The notes below the pieces were generated by a model. The model was not told where the DNA came from and made no database searches. It was given only the letters and a program-made list of their open reading frames with translations. Both the position numbers and the translations under genes were made by a program. Shown piece by piece: positions 1-8,534 of a stretch of DNA of 61,909 bases (positions are counted from its first letter, which is position 1; each line of letters begins with the position of its first letter). The stretch comes from a virus, in the IMG/VR virus record IMGVR_UViG_3300034073_004033, positions 1 through 61,909 of that record. One strand, written 5' to 3'.

Positions 1-408
1 ATCCAAAGAATTTAAAATTTTACAATCTAATCCTTCAGTATCAATATACAATCTATCAAGATTAAATATCTGGTGTTTTTCTAAAAATTTATCTAACTTT
101 ATGGCGAGTATTTTTTTTGATATCATTTCTGTTTGAAAAAGTTTAGAATGATTTTTATTGATAGAAGATGTCTGTCCTTCTTGTATATTTTTTGGGTAGA
201 AAAATTCTACTTCATTGATATCATCATCGACAATTGCCATTTCATAAAATTTAACAAAATCTAACTTAGAATAAAGCTGTTTAGCCATAATTAAGGCTTC
301 AGATAAAGGTTCTATTAAATAAAGTTCGGTAATTTTATCTTTATTTGATGATACATATTCATAAACATGATCATTGCCATCGTAACATCCAATTTGTAAT
401 ATTTTCAT
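1..408 (-). CDS. FkbM-like SAM-dependent methyltransferase (partial, C-terminus beyond window edge)
   Basis: An open frame runs from an ATG at 408 leftwards to the window edge without a stop, so about 136 N-terminal residues are visible. It begins MKILQIGCYDGNDHVYEY, a SAM-binding G-x-G-like loop, and near the edge contains YIDTEGLDCKIL, which matches the conserved D-x-E-G motif of FkbM-family methyltransferases. Known members O-methylate sugars or small molecules. Its ATG overlaps the TGA of the GT32-like gene upstream (ATGA at 405-408), so the two are translationally coupled. It is the downstream end of a glycosyltransferase/methyltransferase run, which suggests methylation of a sugar built by its neighbours. 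The substrate is inferred from context only. Confidence 0.75.
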   Translation of the reverse strand, partial: MKILQIGCYDGNDHVYEYVSSNKDKITELYLIEPLSEALIMAKQLYSKLDFVKFYEMAIVDDDINEVEFFYPKNIQEGQTSSINKNHSKLFQTEMISKKILAIKLDKFLEKHQIFNLDRLYIDTEGLDCKILNSLD

Positions 409-1109
409 AAAATTACAGATTTAATTGTTTGCTCTTCCATCCATGGTTTTTTGTTTTTGTAAAGTAAATAATAATATTGATGTTTAAATATAAATCCAGG
501 ATTATTAAAATCCATACCAATAAATCTCGCATAGTCTTGTGAATTTTGGTCTAGTTTAGAATTAATCATATCATCATTCGTATCATATAATAAATTAAAA
601 CCTAAATAACTATACATTTTCTCAATGGCTTCTGACATCACAGGTGGGCCTGTAATATAATTTAATCTTTTTTCTGTATTATCTTGAATTTTTTTAATAA
701 CGTTTTCAATTGTATTTTTTAATATTGGATGTTCTTTAGTTATCATTAAACACCATTGAACAAATGAACCATGTGTCCCCTCTCTAGTTATAATTGCCTT
801 ATCTTCGGTGGTTAAAAAACTGTCGATATTAATATTAATATGAGAATCTATATCTAAATAAATACCTCCATATTTATATAAAACTAAATATCTCCAAAAA
901 TCAGCTTTAGCAGCTCCTATTTGTAACTTACAATAGGCTTCAAAAATTTCATTATTATAATAGGTTTTTATAAAATCAAGAATATCTTCATCTGTATAAA
1001 AATGATATTGATATTCAGGATTAATGTCTAGCATTAGCTTAATAAGATAAATTACTTCTTCTGGTAATTTATTATTAATGAATGTTTGAAATATATTTTT
1101 TTCAATCAT
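405..1109 (-). CDS. GT32-like glycosyltransferase with DXD motif
   Basis: The 234-residue protein opens with IFQTFINNKLPEEV and continues with KADFWRYLVLYKYGGIYLDID, the layout of the DXD sugar-binding family related to yeast Och1 (GT32). The metal/nucleotide-sugar motif is D86-I-D88, preceded by the usual A-x-x-D-x-x-R-Y-x-x-L helix. Family members transfer a hexose from a nucleotide sugar. The length is typical of a compact bacterial or phage member. It lies 2 nt after the small methyltransferase and overlaps the FkbM-like gene by 4 nt, so it belongs to one operon. Donor and acceptor cannot be read from the sequence. Confidence 0.8.
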   Translation of the reverse strand: MIEKNIFQTFINNKLPEEVIYLIKLMLDINPEYQYHFYTDEDILDFIKTYYNNEIFEAYCKLQIGAAKADFWRYLVLYKYGGIYLDIDSHININIDSFLTTEDKAIITREGTHGSFVQWCLMITKEHPILKNTIENVIKKIQDNTEKRLNYITGPPVMSEAIEKMYSYLGFNLLYDTNDDMINSKLDQNSQDYARFIGMDFNNPGFIFKHQYYYLLYKNKKPWMEEQTIKSVIL

Positions 1110-1111
1110 AC

Positions 1112-1630
1112 TTATTTTTTAGTACCATAAATCATTAGATTTAAATTATGAGATCTCGGATTATGAATTAAAGCTTGGTCAATTTGATCATATTCAATAT
1201 TATCTACTTTTATATTATTGAGTTGAAGAATTTGCGTTAATATAGAGGAATTATATGCACATTTATGAAAATCTTCGCATTTGGATTCTTGGTTAATCCA
1301 ACTTAATCCTGCAAAAATCATATGATTTAAATCTTCAATTGACCATATTCCTTTAATATATGCTTCTAATTGTTTATCGATATTAATTGTTTGTATAAAA
1401 ATTTTACCACCACTTTTTAAAACTCTGGACCATTCTCTTATAGCGTTTTTACCATCAATTAATGGCATATGTTCTAGCACATCTTTAGCATATATCTCAT
1501 CTACAGATTCATCTTGTAAAAAAGATAGGTCACGAACATCTGATTTTTTTACTAATGGATGGTCATATAAATCTACATTAATATAACCATCTTTAATATC
1601 TTGGGCACATCCTAAATTTAATTTTATCAT
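1112..1630 (-). CDS. Small class I SAM-dependent methyltransferase (type 11-like)
   Basis: This 172-residue protein starts with LNLGCA (residues 4-9), a SAM-binding motif I. It has acidic strand ends (NVDLYD), a VLEH motif around 51-54 and LKSGGKIFI around 71-79, the usual order of motifs II to IV in Methyltransf_11-type enzymes. It is shorter than most stand-alone members, as is common for methyltransferases inside polysaccharide clusters. Its start overlaps the stop of the upstream GT4 gene by 4 nt (ATGA). A role in methylating a glycan intermediate is inferred from the neighbours. Confidence 0.8.
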   Translation of the reverse strand: MIKLNLGCAQDIKDGYINVDLYDHPLVKKSDVRDLSFLQDESVDEIYAKDVLEHMPLIDGKNAIREWSRVLKSGGKIFIQTINIDKQLEAYIKGIWSIEDLNHMIFAGLSWINQESKCEDFHKCAYNSSILTQILQLNNIKVDNIEYDQIDQALIHNPRSHNLNLMIYGTKK

Positions 1631-2631
1631 AAAACACTTTCTTTTAACATGGTTGATATTTCATTTTTAACATGAAATTTTTTGGACATATTAAAAATAA
1701 TATTAGAGTCAAATTTATATTCTAAATTTATATTAAGATTATTCAAATCTAATTTAAATCCATTAATTCCATTTTCAATTAATTCATTTATTGAACCATA
1801 ATTAGATCCATACACTGGAGTTCCTTTTGAATAACTTTCTAAAACTGTTCTACCCAATGCTTCTGGTAATCGTGTCGGCATAAAAAATCCACGCGCCTTT
1901 TGAAAAACATGCTTATGATTTTGACCTCTTTTTAAAGGACCTTTAAATTCAAAATTTGATATATTTAAATTATATAAATAATTTGCTAATTGATCATTGC
2001 CAGAACCATATGCTATAAATTTATGATTTTTATTACGTATTGCTGTTTCTATAAAAATATCTAAGCCTTTACTTTCTAAACCCCACTGTAAGCCAGCACA
2101 CCATAAAAAATAATCTTCTTTATTAACCTCTAGATCAAATTCTTTATCTTCTAAGCCTGTATAACAAAAAAAACTTTTTTCTTTTTCCCAGTCTTCTTTT
2201 ACCCAATTATGAAATTGAAATTGTGAAATAAATCTATATTTTACGTTATCATAATTTTTCATCCAGCCGTACTGTTTATTACAGCTATCTTGAAATGTGC
2301 ATATAATAGGTTTTTTAAATTGCAATAATGGCTCAATACTCCAATGGCTTTGAGTCCATATAACATCAAAATCTAAATTTTTTAAAATTTTAGCGACAGA
2401 ATAGGCATAGAATGAGCTATTTCTTTTTGAAATTGATGTGGGTTCTTCTTCTGTTTCATAAACTTCAAATGGGTATTCTTTTGTATTGACCCTTTTAGGA
2501 CATACAACAAAAAAATTTTGTTTTTCATTATAAAGACCAGCTGCTAAATTTTCTACGCATGTTTCGATTCCACCATAGCCATCTAATGGAAATTGTTGTA
2601 AATAATCATTTCCAATAACGGCAATTTTCAT
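1627..2631 (-). CDS. GT4-family glycosyltransferase
   Basis: The 334-residue protein has a GT-B layout. The N-terminal Rossmann half contains the GYGGIET loop (residues 18-24). The C-terminal half carries the E-x7-E signature, with E257 and E265 in the MPTRLPEALGRTVLES region, followed by TPVYGSNYGSINELIENG. This combination marks retaining GT4 glycosyltransferases that use nucleotide-activated sugars. It is slightly short for the family (usually 350-400 residues) but retains both halves. ATGA overlaps link it to genes on both sides. The sugar transferred cannot be deduced. Confidence 0.85.
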   Translation of the reverse strand: MKIAVIGNDYLQQFPLDGYGGIETCVENLAAGLYNEKQNFFVVCPKRVNTKEYPFEVYETEEEPTSISKRNSSFYAYSVAKILKNLDFDVIWTQSHWSIEPLLQFKKPIICTFQDSCNKQYGWMKNYDNVKYRFISQFQFHNWVKEDWEKEKSFFCYTGLEDKEFDLEVNKEDYFLWCAGLQWGLESKGLDIFIETAIRNKNHKFIAYGSGNDQLANYLYNLNISNFEFKGPLKRGQNHKHVFQKARGFFMPTRLPEALGRTVLESYSKGTPVYGSNYGSINELIENGINGFKLDLNNLNINLEYKFDSNIIFNMSKKFHVKNEISTMLKESVL

Positions 2632-3398
2632 ATACTCAGATTGTGTTCTTGATAATTTTCTTGAAAATCTTCTATAGATTTGTGAACTTTATGTTTTGGG
2701 TCTTCCCCTCCAGATTCTACTTTCCAATGTTTTTCCCAGAAATTTTTATTTCTTAATATCCTGTTACTCAAATTCATATATCCAGTATGAATTACAAATG
2801 GATAATTTTTTGTTCTTAATGACTCTATATCAGAAGGCGTTTGAATAGAATAAACTAGATTACCATTTTCGTCGATTAATTCGCATGTATCGCTTTTAGA
2901 TGTATCTATAGTACCATCCAATTTTTTAGCAAAATTTACGGCACCACGGTACAATCCTTTTTTATGCATATACCATTTTGGAGTAATTGAAAAATAATGA
3001 TGGTTATCTTTATAAAGATTCACTGATGGAATCATTACAGATTTTGATGGAGAATATATTAATTGATTGCCAATATTTTCCCAAATATGTCTTTGCCATA
3101 ATGGTATATATTCATCCATATCAAGACCTATCTTTATGTCTTGTTTTGTGGCTTGTAAAGCTGCATTTTTTATTTTCCCATCAAGTAATGGATCATCATA
3201 ACTAAAATTTGTTTCTAAAATATATACATTATCACAATTTTCAATTATAAAATCACGAACTTCATTTACAGAGTCATCTTCGCTTGTATTTATTGCAATA
3301 ACAACTTCATCCGCAAATTGAGAAAAATTCTGGATATGGAATCTATAATTAAATTTGTTCTTAATTAAATTAAATGCAGATGTATAAATTGAAAACAT
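2628..3398 (-). CDS. GT2-like (GT-A fold) glycosyltransferase
   Basis: The 256-residue protein begins with a beta-strand/helix pattern (MFSIYTSAFNLIKNKF) and has EVVIAINTSEDDS near residues 31-43 and IGLDMDEYIP around 90-98. D93-M-D95-E96 is a DXD-type metal site typical of GT-A enzymes; the family 2 assignment is moderate because sequence identity is weak by eye. It shares a TAATG junction with the stop of the recombinase gene upstream and an ATGA overlap with the GT4 gene downstream. Its position suggests a glycan-building role. Confidence 0.65.
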   Translation of the reverse strand: MFSIYTSAFNLIKNKFNYRFHIQNFSQFADEVVIAINTSEDDSVNEVRDFIIENCDNVYILETNFSYDDPLLDGKIKNAALQATKQDIKIGLDMDEYIPLWQRHIWENIGNQLIYSPSKSVMIPSVNLYKDNHHYFSITPKWYMHKKGLYRGAVNFAKKLDGTIDTSKSDTCELIDENGNLVYSIQTPSDIESLRTKNYPFVIHTGYMNLSNRILRNKNFWEKHWKVESGGEDPKHKVHKSIEDFQENYQEHNLSI

Positions 3399-4492
3399 TA
3401 TTTAGCTAAAATTGTTTTAAATTTTGTAAAAAGATATTTACATATATCTTGATTATTTTCTAGAAATGTTCTTAATTGATCCATGCCTTGAATTTTTTCA
3501 GGAAAATCTTTATCAATATCTTCTTTAATATCTTTGATTAAACCACTATCAAAAGCAATCCATGCACCACTTTTTTTAGCGAACCCCCACTGAATAAGCA
3601 TATCTGCGACTTCATATTCAGTCCAAACACTTTTGCCATCAATTCGACCATGGCGAATTGGATATGTAACTTCTACACCATCTTTTTCATTAGTAGTTTT
3701 ACGAAGAAGAATTTTTGACCAATGTCCAATAATTTTATCTCCCTCCATGATTTGGTCAGATTTATATCTTGGCTGAAATTCAAAAATCCAATCCGCATAG
3801 TGTTGTAAAGCATTTCCTCCAGAACTATTAGTAAGTTTAGGATCAGTTTTTGCATATGGATTAATTTGAACATTAGAACGAACTTGGGATATAAGTCCAC
3901 AAATATGTCCAAATGTAGAAAGTGGCAACATAATCCTACGAAGAAAATTCGACGTAAGAACTGCTCCAGCAGCAACTTTAGCACTATCCTCAAAACCCTT
4001 GCTTAAATCATTTTTCGAAATAAGCGCATCCATACTATCAATGAGAAAATAATAACGAGTATTTTCTGGGTTATTTTTGATAAGCTCTAATATAAGTGTA
4101 GCAATATTTTCATAAATATTAGAACGAAGTACAAAACATGTTCCAGCTTCCCATTTTTCTGGATCATCTACAAAGTTGACTCCAGATATTTTTTTAACAT
4201 TAGAATTAAGGCGTCCTTCGGCTTTAACTAAAAAGCCTTTCGAGTTAGGAACTGTCTTAAGAAAATTGTTCATGATAAGTAGTGCGGAACTTGTTTTTCC
4301 GCCACCACTTACTCCGGTAAAACGAACAATTGCCGGAACTTCGAGTGCACCACCAAGTTCTGAATCTAAAAGAAGAGAGCCAGTAGATACTTGGAAAATC
4401 TGCTCATCTTCGAAATTATAATGTGAATCTTTATTATCTTTAAGATGTGAAGATAATATACTTTTGCCTGTTAAAGTGTTTTCTTTTGCCAT
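3398..4492 (-). CDS. RecA/UvsX-like recombinase
   Basis: The 364-residue protein has a Walker A loop GVSGGGKT at residues 60-67, a candidate catalytic glutamate in KAEGRL (E92) and a Walker B strand YYFLIDSMDAL around D152. Further conserved features are LRRIMLPLSTFGHICGLISQ and the glycine-rich NSSGGNALQHYADWIFEF segment, corresponding to RecA loop L2 and the following core. These define an ATP-dependent strand-exchange recombinase. The closest type appears to be T4 UvsX or phage RecA rather than bacterial RecA. It should form filaments on ssDNA for recombination-dependent replication and repair, probably with the Rad52-like and SSB-like proteins also in this window. It sits between glycosyltransferase genes, and its start overlaps the preceding small gene by 22 nt. 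Confidence 0.88.
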   Translation of the reverse strand: MAKENTLTGKSILSSHLKDNKDSHYNFEDEQIFQVSTGSLLLDSELGGALEVPAIVRFTGVSGGGKTSSALLIMNNFLKTVPNSKGFLVKAEGRLNSNVKKISGVNFVDDPEKWEAGTCFVLRSNIYENIATLILELIKNNPENTRYYFLIDSMDALISKNDLSKGFEDSAKVAAGAVLTSNFLRRIMLPLSTFGHICGLISQVRSNVQINPYAKTDPKLTNSSGGNALQHYADWIFEFQPRYKSDQIMEGDKIIGHWSKILLRKTTNEKDGVEVTYPIRHGRIDGKSVWTEYEVADMLIQWGFAKKSGAWIAFDSGLIKDIKEDIDKDFPEKIQGMDQLRTFLENNQDICKYLFTKFKTILAK

Positions 4493-4833
4493 AAGTTTAG
4501 AAATTCTCTTAAATTAAGAGCTTTATCTAAATCATATGCTTTTTTGTTTTCAAAAGCAATATTATTATTTTCTATTTGAAACTTTTTTACTTCTGGCAAA
4601 TTTAAGTTAAATTTTTTATATTCTATATTGAGAAATTTACGACCATCATCAGATAAAAACCAACATAAACTATTTAATTTAAAATTTAATTCTAAAGTAT
4701 TCCAAAAATCTTCATTTGGAAAAATTTTGAATAAACTTTTGACCATTTTCATTTCTTTTGGCCAAATAATATTCGAGGTATCTTTTAAAAATTTTTTTAC
4801 AAAATTTTTTTTATTTAGATTGGTAGACTTCAC
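4471..4833 (-). CDS. Hypothetical protein upstream of the recombinase
   Basis: This reading frame is open between the Cys-rich small gene and the recombinase gene. The full frame reaches a TTG at 4863. A GTG at 4833 (about 120 residues) reduces overlap with the upstream gene to 23 nt, and an ATG at 4752 is a third possible start. The protein is basic at the N-terminus and contains NEDFWNTLELNFKLNSLCWF and SDDGRKFLNIEY, with no motif I recognise. The 22-nt overlap with the recombinase suggests translational coupling and possibly an accessory role in recombination, but that is inference. The start is uncertain. Confidence 0.5.
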   Translation of the reverse strand: MKSTNLNKKNFVKKFLKDTSNIIWPKEMKMVKSLFKIFPNEDFWNTLELNFKLNSLCWFLSDDGRKFLNIEYKKFNLNLPEVKKFQIENNNIAFENKKAYDLDKALNLREFLNLWQKKTL

Positions 4834-5014
4834 AATTTGCACAAATCTCTTCGGACACTTCAAAAATTTGACGTTCGTTACAATAAAATGCTGTTAATTG
4901 ATAATCCCCGCCTCTACAAGAACACCTTTTTATAGTTTTTGTTATAGGTTCTTCTGATCTAAATTTACATGTATTAAATTTAGAAGGGGTTGGGGCTAAT
5001 GGCTCTATGTTCAT
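4811..5014 (-). CDS. Small Cys-rich, probably zinc-binding protein
   Basis: From the ATG at 5014 the product is 67 residues (an in-frame GTG at 5029 overlaps a promoter-like box and is less likely). The cysteine layout is C-x-x-R, then CSC, then a single Cys after LTAFY, then C-x-x-C near the end (ICANCEVY). This resembles short Cys-rich proteins often encoded beside glycosyltransferases and methyltransferases in phages and some environmental bacteria. Zinc binding is inferred from the paired cysteines; the function is unknown. A TATAAT box lies 6 nt before the ATG, with no Shine-Dalgarno sequence. Confidence 0.65.
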   Translation of the reverse strand: MNIEPLAPTPSKFNTCKFRSEEPITKTIKRCSCRGGDYQLTAFYCNERQIFEVSEEICANCEVYQSK

Positions 5015-5035
5015 AATAATATTATACACTATAAA

Positions 5036-6082
5036 TTAAATATTTTTCATATCAAAGCTTATCATTTCTTGAATTAGGCTGTCAAATGAAATTTCTGGAA
5101 ACCATCCCAATTTTTTTCTAGCTTTATCTGATTTTCCTAATAAAAGATCTACTTCAGCTGGCCTATAAAATAAAGGATTAATTTGTACTAAAATTCTATC
5201 TTTATAAATAAATTTTTCATTTATACCCTCTCCAGTCCAAAAACCTTGTATATCAATAAATTTAAAAGTTTTATCAATAAATTCTTTTACAGTATGTGTC
5301 TCGCCAGAAGATAAAATATATTCTATAGGTTTATCTTGATTTAACATCATCCATATTCCACGCACAAAATCTTTCGCATGACTCCAATCCCGTTTTGCAT
5401 AAATATTACCTAATTCTAGTGGTTTAAATTCTTCATTATAATTTAATGCTTTATTTATTTTTGCGATCTCTTTGGTAATTTTTTTTGTGACGAATTCTTC
5501 TCCACGTCTAGGGCTTTCATGGTTGTATAATAAACCCTGAATTGCAAATAAATTATAACTTTCTCTATATACTTTTACTATATGTCTCGCGGCAGCTTTT
5601 GCGGCACCATATGGACTTCTAGGTTTTAATGGATGATTTTCGTCTTGAGGACTATAATCTACATCGCCTAACTCTTCTGAAGATCCAGCATTATAAAATC
5701 TACAATTAGGAACATGTTTTCTAATTGCTTCTAAACATCTAATTACACCCATTGAGCCAACATCAAAAGTTTGTTCTGGAATTTGCCACGAAGCGCCAAC
5801 AAAACTTTGAGCAGCTAAGTTAATAAAATAATCTGGACCTATTTCTCTAACAATATTATCGATAGATTGAGAATCAGTAAGATCTCCAGTCACTAATTTA
5901 AATTTAGGGTTATTTAACAAATGCTTAATATTATGATGATTGTTAGTAGAGGCTCTTCTTACCATGCCATAAACTTCATGACCAGTATTATCTAATAAAT
6001 AATCGGCCATGTAACTGCCATCCTGACCAGTTACCCCTGTTATTAAAATTTTTTTAGGCGTATTCATCGTCATCTTCTTCAT
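5036..6082 (-). CDS. gmd: GDP-mannose 4,6-dehydratase
   Basis: The 348-residue protein is a short-chain dehydrogenase/reductase that converts GDP-D-mannose to GDP-4-keto-6-deoxy-D-mannose, the branch point to GDP-fucose, GDP-rhamnose and GDP-perosamine. Visible marks are the NADP-binding G16-V-T-G19-Q-D-G22, RRAST at 42-46, NLAAQSFVGASW near 88-99, the S/T-E active-site stretch SSEE at 134-137 and catalytic Y158-G-A-A-K162. The length matches the family (about 345-375). ATGs at 6073 and 6067 are alternative starts that would reduce the 29-nt overlap with the upstream gene. No partner reductase lies in the window, so the host or genes elsewhere must finish the deoxysugar. It likely feeds the nearby glycosyltransferases. 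Confidence 0.95.
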   Translation of the reverse strand: MKKMTMNTPKKILITGVTGQDGSYMADYLLDNTGHEVYGMVRRASTNNHHNIKHLLNNPKFKLVTGDLTDSQSIDNIVREIGPDYFINLAAQSFVGASWQIPEQTFDVGSMGVIRCLEAIRKHVPNCRFYNAGSSEELGDVDYSPQDENHPLKPRSPYGAAKAAARHIVKVYRESYNLFAIQGLLYNHESPRRGEEFVTKKITKEIAKINKALNYNEEFKPLELGNIYAKRDWSHAKDFVRGIWMMLNQDKPIEYILSSGETHTVKEFIDKTFKFIDIQGFWTGEGINEKFIYKDRILVQINPLFYRPAEVDLLLGKSDKARKKLGWFPEISFDSLIQEMISFDMKNI

Positions 6083-6485
6083 TGTTTGGTGGATTATAAT
6101 TTTCTTTATTATCTAAGGTTTTAAGAAAAAATTGTTCTATTTGATTTAATATATTGTTATATTTTTCTTGATATATTTCTGTACTTTCTGTAATTTCATC
6201 ACTATTTTGAAGTGCTGAGTAAAATATATTTTTTGGTGAATTTAATATCTCATTAATAATTTTTAAATCGGCACCAGCTATGTTTTTATGTGCAAATTTT
6301 TTCCAAGTTTTAATAAATTCTTTATGAACATATTTTTCTTGAAATTCATTTTCTTGATTTATATAGTTTGCTATATAATTAAAACAAAAAAATAGCATTG
6401 ACCATTGAAGATTCTGCATAAATTTTGTTTCCAATGTTTGATCCATTGAATCACGCAAATTTTTATGCAAATCTTTATCTTTCAT
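6054..6485 (-). CDS. Hypothetical protein, acidic C-terminus
   Basis: The 143-residue protein is largely helical by composition, with several aromatic residues (MQNLQWSMLFFCFNYIANYI), and ends in a strongly acidic tail (NNEEDDDEYA). No domain is recognised. Its start shares a TAATG junction with the stop of the ribonucleotide reductase gene, and its 3-prime end overlaps the dehydratase gene, so it is co-translated with both. The hydrophobic patch around residues 26-42 is interrupted by polar residues and does not look like a clear membrane span. Confidence 0.6.
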   Translation of the reverse strand: MKDKDLHKNLRDSMDQTLETKFMQNLQWSMLFFCFNYIANYINQENEFQEKYVHKEFIKTWKKFAHKNIAGADLKIINEILNSPKNIFYSALQNSDEITESTEIYQEKYNNILNQIEQFFLKTLDNKENYNPPNNEEDDDEYA

Positions 6486-8464
6486 TATTTAATAGGACAT
6501 ACTCCCCCCTCACATTCGATGCCTTCTAAAGTATCACTGCCTAAATTTTGATTTATGTTTAAAACTGGTTTAACTTTAGATTTTTTACTTTCATATTGTT
6601 CTTTGCTAATTTCTTCATATGGAGCTTGTTTAAAACCATGTTTTTGTCTTAATAAGAAACTAACAGATTTAATTCCATTTTCATAGTTTTTAGAAAGCCA
6701 ATTTTTAAGATCTGAAAGTTCTGTTTCACTATAATAAGCAGTAACACTAACTGCGTTGTCAGACCAGATCTCCTGAAGTTTTTTCACCATTTCCAATTGC
6801 TGAATTACTCCCATATCATCTGCAAACATTGCGCCATCTGGAGTTTCACATGGAAACTCTACAACTACAGTATCATGGTTTTCAGAACCATCAAAATTAA
6901 CAACATATTCAGTATGATAACCCAAATCTCTACAGTAATTTACGAGAGGATCATTGCTTGCCATACGTATTCTTCTAATATAATATTTAGAATAAGCAGG
7001 ATGAACCCCTGGAGTTGCTCCAGCTAACAGGCTTAATGTTCCACTTGGCTTGACAGTCGTAAGTTTAATACTACGATTCCAACCACGTTCTTTACTCCAT
7101 TCTTTATCAAATTTACGAAGCTCTTTATAACATACATCAAGCCAATCAATTTTATCAAGAGACTGGCAAATACCTGTAACACCTAATCCAAGACGCATAT
7201 TTTTATGCACAATTTTATTTGTCTCCTCATGGATGAATGGAAGTGCCGCAATAGCTTTTTGAGTTTTATATAAAAGCTTCGCACAAAGAATAAGCTCTTC
7301 TTTAGAGTTTATATTATTTAAATATAGTTCAGAAAGATTACAGCATTCATAAGAAGCAAGACTAATTTCACCACAAGGATTTGTGCCCACAACGTTATCT
7401 TCATCAGTTGGATAAAGATTACTATCTTTCATCAGACCATCTTTTAAGCGGCCATATTTTTGAGAAAGGGGGAGGTTAAAAAATCCATAAGGCTCGCCCT
7501 TCGCAAATCCTGTTTGAGAATCTAATACATATCCATTACTCCAGATCTCATTAGAAATATGAGAAAAGTCATCTGCATAAATTGTGTTATTAGACATCGC
7601 TCTCCAGTTAGGAATATTACCTAATGACCAATTTTTAGCTCGAAGAAAAAGATAATCATCAGGATCTCCAATAGCAATTTGTGCGCTACGACGAACATTG
7701 CCAGAAACAACAATTCCACCAATAATATTACAAATATCAAGAACGTCAACAGAACGAAGTTTTTTACCTTCTCTAGATTGAAAAATCTTGTTAATTTTTT
7801 CGATACCATCTAATAGAATTTGAGGGCCACTTGCAATACCACCAAAACCTCCAATTCTTTCACCAGCGCCGCGAATAAGAATTGTAGAATAATTAAAAGA
7901 TTTACCATTAACAAAAAATGCCTCTAAAACTTTTTCTAAAAGACGAATCCATCCTTCACGACTATCAGGGACAATAAAATCAGCATCTTTAGTATTTTTA
8001 TGTGTTATATTTACTCCCTTTTTAATACGTGGTAACTCATGAATATCTTCTCTACGAATAGAGAACCCTACTCCACCACCTAACATTAAATTTTCAAAAA
8101 GAAAAAGAAATGATTTAATACTATTCATTGAAACATTCCAACAATTCAAAAGCGAATTTGCCCCAAACCGATCAACAGTTGGTGTTCCAAGTTGCCATAG
8201 CATTCTTCCAGCAAAATTGCACTTAAGATTAAAAATCAAATCAAAAAGTTGTTCCGCTTCTTCTTGTGTATAATTTGCTCCAATTTTTTGAGCCCCATTA
8301 ATACAACGACGAATTGTTTCGTGCCACTCTTCAGTCTTTCCATCTTCTTTAAGACGAGCATAAGTTCTTTTATAAACAATATACCCCAAACCATTAAAAC
8401 CCCAATTAGGTTGTTTATCTGCGTATTTATTTGCGAATTTTTCTGAAATAATTTCTGTGTTCAT
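6485..8464 (-). CDS. Adenosylcobalamin-dependent (class II) ribonucleoside-triphosphate reductase
   Basis: The 659-residue protein reduces ribonucleoside triphosphates to deoxyribonucleotides using a B12-generated thiyl radical. All five mechanistic cysteines of the Lactobacillus leichmannii-type monomeric enzyme have counterparts: C108 (LLNCWNVS) and C375 (YECCNLSE) as the redox pair, C364 with E366 in TNPCGEIS as the radical/catalytic pair, and the C-terminal shuttle pair C651/C656 (ECEGGVCPIK), spaced exactly as in the reference enzyme. LMLGGGVGFS and TVKPSGTLSLLAGATPG are further family motifs. The protein is somewhat shorter than the roughly 740-residue reference. No intein or intron interrupts it. 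The enzyme works without oxygen dependence but needs host cobalamin. A promoter-like site lies just upstream. Confidence 0.93.
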   Translation of the reverse strand: MNTEIISEKFANKYADKQPNWGFNGLGYIVYKRTYARLKEDGKTEEWHETIRRCINGAQKIGANYTQEEAEQLFDLIFNLKCNFAGRMLWQLGTPTVDRFGANSLLNCWNVSMNSIKSFLFLFENLMLGGGVGFSIRREDIHELPRIKKGVNITHKNTKDADFIVPDSREGWIRLLEKVLEAFFVNGKSFNYSTILIRGAGERIGGFGGIASGPQILLDGIEKINKIFQSREGKKLRSVDVLDICNIIGGIVVSGNVRRSAQIAIGDPDDYLFLRAKNWSLGNIPNWRAMSNNTIYADDFSHISNEIWSNGYVLDSQTGFAKGEPYGFFNLPLSQKYGRLKDGLMKDSNLYPTDEDNVVGTNPCGEISLASYECCNLSELYLNNINSKEELILCAKLLYKTQKAIAALPFIHEETNKIVHKNMRLGLGVTGICQSLDKIDWLDVCYKELRKFDKEWSKERGWNRSIKLTTVKPSGTLSLLAGATPGVHPAYSKYYIRRIRMASNDPLVNYCRDLGYHTEYVVNFDGSENHDTVVVEFPCETPDGAMFADDMGVIQQLEMVKKLQEIWSDNAVSVTAYYSETELSDLKNWLSKNYENGIKSVSFLLRQKHGFKQAPYEEISKEQYESKKSKVKPVLNINQNLGSDTLEGIECEGGVCPIK

Positions 8465-8468
8465 TGTA

Positions 8469-8504
8469 ATTATAAATTATACATTAAGATGATTTAAAAT
8501 GCAA
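8469..8504 (-). promoter_or_regulatory. Sigma-70-like promoter for the ribonucleotide reductase gene
   Basis: On the minus strand, TTGCAT (8499-8504) and TATAAT (8476-8481) are separated by 17 nt; a second TATAAT lies at 8469-8474. The ATG is at 8464, only 11 nt after the first TATAAT, so the transcript would have a leader of a few bases at most. No Shine-Dalgarno sequence is present. The AT-rich background makes a single -10 box weak evidence; the paired boxes at correct spacing raise it. Confidence 0.5.
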
Positions 8505-8534
8505 AAAATAAAAAATTTTCAAATGAAAATTGTT

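Noticed and set aside
2987-3205. Plus-strand ORF opposite the GT2-like gene
   Set aside because: It lies wholly inside a well-supported gene on the other strand and has no ribosome-binding site or motif; most antisense frames in this window are of this kind.
3673-3993. Alternative minus-strand frame inside the recombinase gene
   Set aside because: The overlapping frame carries the Walker motifs and the conserved RecA core; this one has no recognisable protein features.
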